This document shows positions 55,959-63,797 of a DNA stretch of 64,000 nt, piece by piece. Made by a program: the position numbers and the translations under genes. The notes beneath the pieces are model-generated. The model was given only the letters and a program-made list of their open reading frames with translations. It did no database searches and was not told where the DNA came from. This DNA is from Myxococcales bacterium (lineage in GTDB: Bacteria > Myxococcota > Myxococcia > Myxococcales > JAJYLH01), in contig JAJYLH010000016.1 of the NCBI GenBank assembly GCA_021787845.1, positions 26,385 to 90,384 of the forward strand. Direction: 5' to 3'. Within the stretch, counting starts at the first letter, position 1, and each line of letters opens with the position of its first letter.

Positions 55959-56800
55959 GACGGTTTCGCCTGCGCAAGCTCGTCAACGTGACGATGACCG
56001 TCGTCTGCGGGCTGGCGGTGGTGGTCGCGCTGGTGCCCCTGGTGTCGCTCCTGTGGCTGGTGATCAAGAAGGGCGTCGCCGGGCTGTCACCGGAGTTCTT
56101 CACCCAGCTCCCGACGCCGATGGGGGTCCCCGGAGGGGGAGTCGGCAACGCCATCGTCGGGACGCTGATGATCGTCGCCATCGCCTGTGCGATAGGGCTG
56201 CCGGTCGGCATCGGCGCCGGCGTCTACCTGGCGGAGAAGGGCGACGGGCGACTTGGGCGGACGGTGCGCTTCACCTCGGAGGTGCTGGCGGGCGTGCCGT
56301 CCATCGTCATCGGCATCGTCGCCTGGGGGCTGGTGGTGCTGCCGATGAAGCGCTTCTCCGCGCTGGCGGGCGGCGTCGCGCTCTCGTTGATCATGATTCC
56401 GACGGTGGCGCGGGCGAGCGAGGAGTTGATCCGCCTGGTCCCGCGAAGCCTTCGGGAAGGCGCCTTGGCGCTGGGCGTCCCCGAGTGGAAGACCAGCCTC
56501 CGCGTCGTCCTGCGCACCGCGCTCGGCGGGATTGCGACGGCGGTGCTGCTCTCCGTCGCGCGGGTGATGGGCGAGACGGCGCCGCTCTTGTTCACCTCGC
56601 TCAACAACCAGTACTGGAACCTGGCGCCGGACCAGCCGACCGCGTCGTTGACGGTGGAAATCTACGACTACGCCATCAGCCCCTTTCGCGACTGGCACCA
56701 GAAGGCGTGGACGGCGGCGCTGGTGCTGCTGCTCCTCGTGGGGCTGTTGAACCTCGGCGCGCGGGTCCTGTCGCGCAACCGGTTGGGGGGCGCCTCGTGA
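55955..56800 (+). CDS. pstA: Phosphate ABC transporter permease PstA
   Basis: 281 residues from a GTG at 55955 overlapping the pstC stop. Six membrane helices are expected; visible parts are [46 protein letters not shown] and the EAA loop [46 protein letters not shown]. Its stop overlaps the GTG of pstB (GTGA), so pstC, pstA and pstB are all translationally coupled. Confidence 0.95.
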   Translation: MRRFRLRKLVNVTMTVVCGLAVVVALVPLVSLLWLVIKKGVAGLSPEFFTQLPTPMGVPGGGVGNAIVGTLMIVAIACAIGLPVGIGAGVYLAEKGDGRLGRTVRFTSEVLAGVPSIVIGIVAWGLVVLPMKRFSALAGGVALSLIMIPTVARASEELIRLVPRSLREGALALGVPEWKTSLRVVLRTALGGIATAVLLSVARVMGETAPLLFTSLNNQYWNLAPDQPTASLTVEIYDYAISPFRDWHQKAWTAALVLLLLVGLLNLGARVLSRNRLGGAS

Positions 56801-57555
56801 CCGCCGCCGTCAAGATCGACGTCGCCCGGCTCGACGCCTGGTTCGGCCGCGTCCACGCGGTCAAGGGCGTCAGCATCCAGGTCCCCGAGCGCGGCGTCTT
56901 GGCGGTGATCGGCCCGTCCGGCTGCGGGAAGTCGACGTTCCTGCGTTGCCTGAACCGCATGCACGAGCTGGTGCCGGGCGCGCGGGCGGCAGGACGGGTG
57001 CTGCTCGACGGCGACGACGTGTACGGCGGGAGCGTCGACCCGGTGCTCCTGCGCCGCCGGGTAGGGATGGTCTTCCAGCGGCCGAACCCGTTCCCGGCGA
57101 TGAGCATCCGCGACAACGTCATCGCCGGGCTGAAGCTCAACGGCCTCCCCCGCGACACCGACGAGGTGCTGGAGCGGTGCCTGACCCAGGCGGCGCTGTG
57201 GGACGAGGTGAAGGACCGGCTGGGCGGCTCGCCCCTGGCGCTCTCCGGCGGCCAGCAGCAGCGGCTCTGCATCGCGAGAGCGCTGGCGGTGGAGCCGGAG
57301 GTGCTCCTGATGGACGAGCCGGCGAGCGCCCTCGACCCCATCGCGACCGCGCGCATCGAGGAGCTGATTCACGAGCTCAAGGAGCGCTACACCATCGTGC
57401 TCGTCACCCACAACATGCAGCAGGCGGCGCGCACCAGCGACTTGACGGCGTTCTTCTACCTGGGCGAGCTGGTCGAGTGCGGCCCGACCGAGCAGATCTT
57501 CACGAACCCCAAGGAGAGCCGGACCGAGGACTACGTCACCGGCAAATTCGGTTGA
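56797..57555 (+). CDS. pstB: Phosphate ABC transporter ATP-binding protein PstB
   Basis: 252 residues from a GTG at 56797. It has Walker [11 protein letters not shown]-loop [14 protein letters not shown], the signature [16 protein letters not shown], Walker [14 protein letters not shown] and the switch [15 protein letters not shown]. The end [10 protein letters not shown] is the standard PstB C-terminus. It powers phosphate import by PstCA. It is followed by a 154-bp gap with a palindromic repeat before phoU. Confidence 0.97.
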   Translation: MTAAVKIDVARLDAWFGRVHAVKGVSIQVPERGVLAVIGPSGCGKSTFLRCLNRMHELVPGARAAGRVLLDGDDVYGGSVDPVLLRRRVGMVFQRPNPFPAMSIRDNVIAGLKLNGLPRDTDEVLERCLTQAALWDEVKDRLGGSPLALSGGQQQRLCIARALAVEPEVLLMDEPASALDPIATARIEELIHELKERYTIVLVTHNMQQAARTSDLTAFFYLGELVECGPTEQIFTNPKESRTEDYVTGKFG

Positions 57556-57709
57556 GCGATGCCTGTCGGGGTTGACGCATACTTGCCGGTCGATCGTCGT
57601 AGGGCGGGGGCTTGTCCCCCGCTGTTTCTGCGCCGTCACCCCGGCGGGGGACAGGCCCCCGCCCTACGATCTCGCGGAACAGTGCGTCGACCGGATGGAG
57701 GGAGGAGCG
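57556..57709. repeat. Palindromic repeat inserted between pstB and phoU
   Basis: A 25-base inverted repeat (57598-57622 with 57644-57668; one G-T) made of CGTAGGGCGGGGGCTTGTCC-type sequence forms a very strong hairpin. Outside it lie imperfect inverted outer arms GGGTTGACGCATACT (from about 57569) and AGTGCGTCGACCGG (57681-57694), the same arm type as in other intergenic elements of the window. It may attenuate phoU transcription or stabilise the pst mRNA 3' end. Confidence 0.8.
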
Positions 57710-58396
57710 ATGCCGTCGCATACCGACAAGATCTACGAGAACGAGCTGCGTGAGCTGCGCGAGAAGCTGTTGGCGATGGGCGCGAAGGTCGAGCTCGCCA
57801 TCGCGTCGAGCGTGCGGGCGCTGGTCGAGCGCGACACGGCGCTCGCGCGCAAGGTCGAGGAGGACGACACCGAGATCAACCGGGAGGAGGTGGACATCGA
57901 CGACTGTTGCCGGCGCATCCTCGCCTTGCGGCAGCCGGCCGGGTCGGACCTGCGCTTCATCACCACCGCGCTCAAGATCGTGACCGACCTGGAGCGGATG
58001 GGCGACCTCGCAGTCAACATCGCGGAGCGGGTGGTCGACCTGAACGCGGCGCCGCAGCTCGGCTCGTACGCCGACATCGTCAAGCTCGCGGACCTCGCGC
58101 AGGCCCAGCTCAAGCACGCGCTCGATGCGTTCGTCGACGGAAACCCCTCCGCGGCGCAGGTGGTGCTCAAGGGCGACGAGCTGGTCGACGCGGTCTACCT
58201 GAAGGTGTTCAACGAGCTGGTCGGGCTGATGCTGGAGGACTCGAAGAACATCCGCCGGGCGACGGCGCTGATGTTCGTCGCGAAGCACCTGGAGCGGCTG
58301 GCGGACCATGCGACCAACGTCGCGGAGATGGTCATCTACATGGTCAAGGGCACCGATGTCCGCCACCCCCACAGCCGCGGGCTAGCGGAAGAGTAG
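57710..58396 (+). CDS. phoU: Phosphate signalling regulator PhoU
   Basis: 228 residues from the ATG at 57710 with GGAGGGAGGAG upstream; an in-frame ATG at 57695 would overlap that site. Two PhoU helical bundles are visible: ELRELREKLLAMGAKVELAIASSVRALVERD with the E(D)xxxIN element VEEDDTEINREEVDIDD, and the second with VEL-like KHLERLADHATNVAEMVIYMVKGTDVRH. PhoU links Pst transport to PhoR/PhoB signalling at the inner membrane. It is last gene of the pst unit. Confidence 0.96.
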   Translation: MPSHTDKIYENELRELREKLLAMGAKVELAIASSVRALVERDTALARKVEEDDTEINREEVDIDDCCRRILALRQPAGSDLRFITTALKIVTDLERMGDLAVNIAERVVDLNAAPQLGSYADIVKLADLAQAQLKHALDAFVDGNPSAAQVVLKGDELVDAVYLKVFNELVGLMLEDSKNIRRATALMFVAKHLERLADHATNVAEMVIYMVKGTDVRHPHSRGLAEE

Positions 58397-58832
58397 ACCA
58401 GGAACTGCTGGTCCAAGACGCTTTGCCGGAGATTCCCGCTCATCCCGAGCCCTTCGGCGAGTTCAGGATGAACTTCGTCGAGGGATGGGCGCCGCGCCAC
58501 CCCCTCCCCGACCCTCCCCCGCAAGAGCGCGGGAGAGGGAGGAAAAGAGGCTCCGCGCTGTTTCAAATGGGAATCGAAATAGAGCACAGTCAAAGCCCCT
58601 CTCCCGCGCACTTTGCGGGGGAGGGGTTGGGGAGGGGGCGTTCCGCCCGCCGCATCAACCGGAGAGAGATGGATATTAATCGTTGCGAAAGTATCTGCAC
58701 CTCACATCATCAGTCGTGGCACGGGCGTCCCCGCCCGTGTAGCCTTCGTTGTGGCTTTCACAGGCGAGGACGCCTGTGCCACGAGACTCCGACTGCGACT
58801 ACTTTCGCAACGATTAATACCCAGTTTGCCGT
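58397..58832. repeat. 436-bp intergenic mosaic of three palindromic repeats
   Basis: There is no gene. From left: a unit at 58425-58498 (GCCGGAGATTCCCGCTC...GGATGGGCGCCGCGC) related to 6729-6780. Next is a ~40-base inverted repeat, arms 58501-58540 and 58596-58639, of CCCTCCCC/GGGGAGGG character. Last is an element with perfect 20-base arms at 58674-58693 and 58800-58819 (TATTAATCGTTGCGAAAGTA and complement), enclosing an inner inverted repeat at 58716-58740 and 58759-58782 (GTGGCACGGGCGTCC...) that also occurs near 30891-30981. Confidence 0.85.
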
Positions 58833-60311
58833 CTACCCTGCGGTGCTCTTGTGGGCAATCGCGCGCCGGTAGACGTCCAGGTACTTCTCGGCCGAGCGGG
58901 TCCAGGAGAAATCCTGGGCCATGCCGTTTTGCATGAGCTTGTTCCAGAGCACCGGATGCCGCTGGCACTGGTGCGCCCAGAGCACCGTGTTCTTCAAGGC
59001 GGTCGCGTCGGGGGCGTCGAAGGCGAAGCCGGTGGCGACCTCGGCGTTCTTGCCGTCGTAGGGCACGACCGTATCCGCCAAACCCCCGACCCGGCGGACG
59101 ATCGGCGGCGTGCCATAAGCGAGCGAGTACATCTGGTTCAAGCCGCAGGGCTCGAAGCGGCTCGGCATCAGGAACGCGTCCGCGCCCGACTCGATGAGGT
59201 GCGCGAGGTCCTCCTGCAGCCCGACGTCTCCCCAGACGCGGCCGGGGGCCCGGTGTGCGGCGGCGAAGATGGCCGCCTCCAACGCCGGTTCGCCGCTCCC
59301 CAGGAACACGAACCGGATGCCATCGGCGACGAGTTGGTCGATGACCGAGAAGGCGAGGTCGTAACCCTTCTGCCAGGTGAGCCGTCCGACCGAGCCGACG
59401 ACGAGGTCGCGGTCGTCCGGGTCCATCCCCGCCCGAATCAAGAGGTGGCGGCGATTCTCCCGCTTGCCTTCGAGATGGCTCGCGTCGTAGCGCGCCGGCA
59501 GCCGCCGGTCGACCGCCGGGTTCCACACGCCAGGGTCGATGCCGTTGACGATGCCGGTGAGGTCCGCCCCGCGCCCGCGCAAAATCTGATCGAGGCCGAA
59601 GCCGCCCTCCTTGGTGGTGATTTCGCGGGCGAACGTCGGTGACACCGCGGTGACGGCGTCCGCCGCGACGACGCCACCTTTCAGGAGGTTCAGCTTCCCT
59701 TCCCATCCGACGCCGTTCCCCGAGAGTGCTTGCGGCGGGAGGCCGAGGTGCACGAACGCCTCGGTCGGGTAGATGCCTTGGAAGGCGGCGTTGTGGACGG
59801 TCAGCACCGTCGCGGTCTTCTCGAAGTGCCAGTCGCGCGGCTCGTCCCAGGCGAGGGCCATCGGCGCGAGGCTCGCGTGCCAGTCGTGGGCGTGCAGGAC
59901 GTCGGGGACGAGCTCGAACCGCCGCATCGCCTCGAGGACCGCGCGCACGAAGAGCGGGTAGCGCAGATAGCCGTCGTCCTCGCCATTGGACGCGCCGTAG
60001 ATCGAGGGGCGGTCGAAGAACGGGTCGTGGGCGACGAGATAGACGGGAACGCGGCTGTCCGGGAGATGGGTGGCGAGGAGCGCGACGATGTAGGTGCGGA
60101 AGCCGAGGTCGATCGCGAGCGGGTCGCCGAGGGACCGCGGCGGCTCGTCATGGCGTTCGAGCCATTCGCGCACCTGGCGGTAGTAGGGCATCCAGACGGC
60201 GACCTCGTGCCCCAGCGCGGCCTGGAAGATCGGGAGCGCGCCGGCGACGTCCCCGAGCCCGCCGGTCTTGGCGAACGGTGTGACCTCGGCCGACAGGTGG
60301 GCGATGCGCAT
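58833..60311 (-). CDS. glgA: Glycogen synthase (GT5)
   Basis: 492 residues, standard length. The ADP-glucose site KTGGLGDVAGALP is at residues 15-27. Others are DVLHAHDWHASLAPM, TVHNAAFQGIYP, AVSPTFAREI, NGIDPGVWNP, VGRLTWQKGYDL and the acceptor-side SRFEPCGLNQMYSLAYGTPPIVRRVGGLADTV with the E-x7-E type catalytic loop. It makes alpha-1,4-glucan from ADP-glucose (bacterial type). The ATG at 60311 begins the conserved first strand MRIAHLSAEVTPFA. No other glycogen genes are adjacent. Confidence 0.96.
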   Translation of the reverse strand: MRIAHLSAEVTPFAKTGGLGDVAGALPIFQAALGHEVAVWMPYYRQVREWLERHDEPPRSLGDPLAIDLGFRTYIVALLATHLPDSRVPVYLVAHDPFFDRPSIYGASNGEDDGYLRYPLFVRAVLEAMRRFELVPDVLHAHDWHASLAPMALAWDEPRDWHFEKTATVLTVHNAAFQGIYPTEAFVHLGLPPQALSGNGVGWEGKLNLLKGGVVAADAVTAVSPTFAREITTKEGGFGLDQILRGRGADLTGIVNGIDPGVWNPAVDRRLPARYDASHLEGKRENRRHLLIRAGMDPDDRDLVVGSVGRLTWQKGYDLAFSVIDQLVADGIRFVFLGSGEPALEAAIFAAAHRAPGRVWGDVGLQEDLAHLIESGADAFLMPSRFEPCGLNQMYSLAYGTPPIVRRVGGLADTVVPYDGKNAEVATGFAFDAPDATALKNTVLWAHQCQRHPVLWNKLMQNGMAQDFSWTRSAEKYLDVYRRAIAHKSTAG

Positions 60312-61536
60312 CGGACGCAGGATAGACGCATCAGGGCGGCGGCCCAAGTTCCCGACTGGCCATGCGATCGAAGCGTGCCGATCCGGTTCGCGCACTTGGA
60401 GCCGGACTCCCGAATGTCCGGTCGTACACCAGATCAAGGCGCGGGCGCAGACGAACGCCGACGTCCGCACGACCTACTCGTCGATCCTCTCCTACCAGCA
60501 TTCTCGCTACCCCGGGCGACGGCACCATCCGGCGGCGCCCGCCCCGGCCGGCGCCGAGGCGAAGCCGAAGGACGACTCAAAGAAGTAGACGGCCCGGCAC
60601 CGCCCGGTGCTCGCTTCCGCTCCTACCCGGCGACGGAGGGCTCTCCCCCGGCTCCGGCCGAGACCGCTCCTGCTCTGCCCGGGCACAGACCCCGACGGCG
60701 CAGCCGCCGCGACGATGCTGGCGGAGGAGCGACGGACGTTCCTCGTCGCAGCGGATCGCTTGGACCTTGTGTCCGGTGACGCCGGGCACGTGGTGTTCAG
60801 GCTTCTCCACCGGAGCCTTCATCAGCGACGCGCCAAGAGACGTGACGGGCTTTCCGGTTCGCTCAGGTTCGGGCCCGGCTTCCATCCTCTTGGGGCACAC
60901 GCGTCCCCGCCTGTGGAATGCCTGCGGGAGAGGGAAGAGCCGCGTAGGGGAGCGCCGACAGCATCCGATGCGGGGAGCCGGGCGCGGGAGTGCCCGGATA
61001 GAGCAGTCCCTTCGCGCTGCGCCGCAAACGCTGTCGCGACGCGTTGTCGCGCCGTACTGAGCCCCGGCGCCGTCCCCCAGCGGAACACGCCAGCGCCGGT
61101 AGTACCCGATGCGGGGAGCCGGGCGCGGGAGTGCCCGGATAGCAGTTCCTTCGCGCTGCGCCGCAAACGCTGTCGCAACGCATTGTCGCGCCGCGCCATG
61201 CCCGGGCACTTCCGTGCCCGGCTCCTGCCGCTTCGGACGGATTCGACGAAGAGCCGGAAATTCCGCTCGTCTGCTTGTCCGGTTGACGCAAGTCGGAGTC
61301 GCTGACCAAGAGCGCCGCTCCCTGACGGTCGCGGTACGGACTCCCGACTCGCGCACGCGGCAGCCTGATCCGTACCGCGACCGTCAGGGAGCGGCGGGCC
61401 GGCCTGGTGGGCACTTGCGTCAACCGGACAAGCACTTTCCGCTCGTTGACCTCGTCCCGCGAAGGTCGGACCGCCCTTCCTCGCACCCGCGCGCCCCTCC
61501 TCGCGCCTGGATGAATTACGCCCCGGCGGGAGCGCC
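60312..61536. repeat. Gene-poor region with dispersed palindromes
   Basis: 60380-60424 is a single copy of the ATCCGGTT...CACTTGGAGCCGGAC...TGTCCGG repeat seen at 30421-30460. It runs into a short frame ending AEAKPKDDSKK (stop near 60588) that may be the tail of a decayed gene; its start is not visible. A ~90-bp direct repeat lies at 60965-61056 and 61106-61195, with part of it inverted at about 61197-61223 (GAGCCGGGCAC type). A nested element with 22-base perfect arms at 61272-61293 and 61413-61434 encloses a second inverted repeat. Confidence 0.75.
61272..61434. repeat. MITE-like nested inverted-repeat element
   Basis: The terminal arms are perfect over 22 bases (TGCTTGTCCGGTTGACGCAA plus GT, and complement). 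Inside is a 26-base inverted repeat (CCGCTCCCTGACGGTCGCGG type, at about 61315-61340 and 61369-61394). A 10-base direct repeat TTCCGCTCGT sits just outside on both sides (61261-61270 and 61437-61446), like a target-site duplication. It encodes no protein. Confidence 0.7.
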
Positions 61537-61872
61537 GAAGCGCATCGGGTCGACGACTCGTTTTCGAGCTCCGAGGTTTAAGCGCTTCCGGTCGAGAACT
61601 CGTTTCCCAGTTTCCAGGTCGAAGCGCTTCGGATCAAACGTTGGGTACCCAACCTTTAGGTCGAAGCGCTTCGGGTCAAACGTTGGGTACCCAAACTTTA
61701 GGTCGAAGCGCTTCGGGTCAAACGTTGGGTACCCAAACTTTGGGTCGAAGCGCTTCGGGTCGAACGTTGGGTACCCAACCTTTAGGTCGAAGCGCTTCGG
61801 GTCGAAAACTCGTTTCCCAGTTTCGAGGTCGAAGCGCTTCGGGTCGAAGGCTCGTGTTTGGGCTCGCGGGTC
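61537..61872. repeat. 42-bp tandem repeat array 1 (eight units)
   Basis: Units begin at 61537, 61579, 61621, 61663, 61705, 61747, 61789 and 61831, an exact 42-base period. The outer units are diverged. Each unit carries the palindrome GAAGCGCTTC, and the central units also carry GTTGGGTACCCAAC, so the array is almost self-complementary. On the minus strand it reads as a 14-residue repeat VGYPTFDPKRFDLK, and some units read TGKRVFDPKRFDLE, in a frame open down to a stop at 61516. Whether it is translated is unknown. Confidence 0.9.
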
Positions 61873-61948
61873 GAATCGGCTGGGGCTGCGACTCCCGGAA
61901 CTGTCGAACCTCGGCAGCCGCGGCGGAGCCGGGGTACTCCCGATTCCG

Positions 61949-63487
61949 CTAGAGCTTGCCGAGCGCGCCGCGGAAGAGCAGGCCACCGTTCGACCAGTAC
62001 AGCGCCGGGCCGATGACGCGCACGACACCGTAGCGGCTGCAGTCCTGGCCCGCGGAATGGGCCTGGCCGTCGCTCGTGCGGATGACGCGCAGGCTCGTGG
62101 GGCTGCCGTCGCAGACGTAGAGGTTGCTGGCGTCGGCGGCCATCTCGGAGCTCTGGACGCTGACCGGCGCGAGCACCTGGGCGCTGTCCCCCGAGCGGGG
62201 GATCTCCACGTAGTTGGGCGGGGTCGACGACCCGCTCCCGTCGACGACGGCGAACACGTCGGTGGCGTTGACGGCGAGGAGCTGCTCGAGGTGATACCCG
62301 GCCTGCGCCTGGTAGATGGCCGCGGCGTTGCCCTGGAGCGTCTGGGCATAGATCTCGTTCGAGTTGCCCACCGAGAAGATCGTCGTGCCATCGGTCTCGA
62401 GGTTGTAGACCTCCTGGTCCGACAGCTTCGACGCCTGGCCGCCGGCGACCGGCACCGCGAAGAGGCCGGTGTTCGACGGGTCGGTGCTGTCGACCGCGTT
62501 GTAGACGAGCGTGTCGCCGACCTGGACCAGGTCGAAGAACAGCCCGCCCGCCCCGACCGCGACCTCGCTGGGCGCGCCGCCGGTCGCGGCGACGTGCTCG
62601 AGCGCCGGCGGGGTTTCCTGGGTGAAGAAGACGCCGTCGTTCGTGGCCGCGAGGCCGCCGCCCAACGTGGCGTTCGACGCGAGCTGGGTCCCGGTCTCGT
62701 TGCCGAGGGTGAACGAGTCGACGAACTCCTCGGAGGCGTTGTTGTTCGCGATGCCGAGGACGTAGAGCGTGTTGCCGGCGACGGCGACGTTGGAGATGCG
62801 GGCGGACGAGCCCAGGTTGGCGAGCTGTTGCACCCGGCAGTCGGCCGAGCAGCCGCCACCGACCTGGTTGCCGTCGTCGCAGACCTCGCCCGTCTCGACC
62901 TCGCCGTTGCCGCACACCGGCGCGCTGATCGCCGCCGCGGTTCCGTCCGGGCAGGTGATCCAGACGACCCCGTGGGCGTCGGTGGCGACGGTGCAGCTCT
63001 TGCCGTCCTGGCCGTTCGTTCCGTCGTGGACCGTGACCGGAGCGCTGCCCGGGCAAGTGATGGTCACGTTTCCGGCGCCGTCGCTCGTCGCGCTGCAAGG
63101 GGCCGCGTCCTGGCCGTCCTGACCGTTCTGGCCGGGCTGGCCGTCGTGGACGGTGACGGGGGCGGAACCCGGGCAGGTGAGCGTGTAGCTGCCGTCGCCG
63201 TTCGCGCTCGCCGTGCAGCTCGCTCCGTCATGGATGGTGATGGGGGATGAGCCCGGGCAGGTGAGCGTGTAGCTGCCGTCACCGTTCGCGCTCGCCGTGC
63301 AGGTCGCGCCGTTCTGGCCGTCCTTGCCGTCCTTGCCGTCACGAAGCGTCGCCGAGGTGCCGTCGGGGCACGACAGCGTGACGCTCCCGTCGCTCGCGGT
63401 GTGGACGGTGCACGGCTTGGGCGCGCAGGCGACGAGCGCCGAGAGAGAGACGAGCAGGACGAGCGGGACGAGGGGGAATCGGGACAC
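61949..63487 (-). CDS. Lipoprotein with Gly-Asp repeats, Cys-rich motif and propeller-like domain
   Basis: 512 residues from a GTG at 63487. The signal peptide ends in LSALVAC (lipobox). Residues ~25-190 are four to five similar modules of DGSYTLTCPGSxPVTVHDG separated by collagen-like GKDGKDGQNG / GQPGQNGQDGQDG runs. Next is CGNGEVETGEVCDDGN...GGGCSADC, a Cys-rich repeat common in myxobacterial surface proteins. The remaining ~290 residues look like propeller blades (ISNVAVAGNTLYVLGIANNN, GGLFFDLVQVGDTLVYNAV, TDVFAVVDGSG). It is probably exposed on the outer membrane. Tandem 42-bp arrays lie on both sides of the gene. Confidence 0.85.
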   Translation of the reverse strand: MSRFPLVPLVLLVSLSALVACAPKPCTVHTASDGSVTLSCPDGTSATLRDGKDGKDGQNGATCTASANGDGSYTLTCPGSSPITIHDGASCTASANGDGSYTLTCPGSAPVTVHDGQPGQNGQDGQDAAPCSATSDGAGNVTITCPGSAPVTVHDGTNGQDGKSCTVATDAHGVVWITCPDGTAAAISAPVCGNGEVETGEVCDDGNQVGGGCSADCRVQQLANLGSSARISNVAVAGNTLYVLGIANNNASEEFVDSFTLGNETGTQLASNATLGGGLAATNDGVFFTQETPPALEHVAATGGAPSEVAVGAGGLFFDLVQVGDTLVYNAVDSTDPSNTGLFAVPVAGGQASKLSDQEVYNLETDGTTIFSVGNSNEIYAQTLQGNAAAIYQAQAGYHLEQLLAVNATDVFAVVDGSGSSTPPNYVEIPRSGDSAQVLAPVSVQSSEMAADASNLYVCDGSPTSLRVIRTSDGQAHSAGQDCSRYGVVRVIGPALYWSNGGLLFRGALGKL

Positions 63488-63797
63488 GAAGGCTCCGGAG
63501 GTACGGGTAGGCCACGCGGTCCCCGGGTGCGAACGGGGGCGGCGGTGGCGTCGTGGACGAACTCGGTGGCGGGGGTGGTCGTCATCGTTCTGGCGCGCCG
63601 AGCGTACCGATCGCGCCCGGAAGCGTCAAGTCTGGTGCTCTTGCCTGCGCCGGTGCCTGGGCGGCCGCGGTCTTCATCGCCTGGCACCCGTTGCGCCGCT
63701 CGCCCGTTTCTGCTAGGCCGCTCGGCAGTACCTTCGGGAGGGCGCGCGATGATTCATCTTCGCACCGGGCTCGTACTCTTCGGGTTCATCGCACCTC
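63488..63797. other. 310-bp gap upstream of the lipoprotein gene
   Basis: It contains the leader of the lipoprotein gene and no convincing gene. On the plus strand an ATG at 63749 has GGGAGGG upstream and opens a frame (MIHLRTGLVLFGFIAPHSHR) that runs into the second tandem array and off the window; I do not call it as a gene. Confidence 0.4.

Noticed and set aside
61537..61872. The 42-bp array as a CRISPR
   Set aside because: The repeat is continuous, palindromic and shows no spacer-like unique sequence; units simply diverge towards the ends.
61109..63250. A 713-codon plus-strand frame over array 1 and the lipoprotein gene
   Set aside because: The part over the lipoprotein is antisense with Arg/Asp/Val-rich low-complexity composition. 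The minus strand carries a lipobox, conserved Cys motifs and modular repeats.
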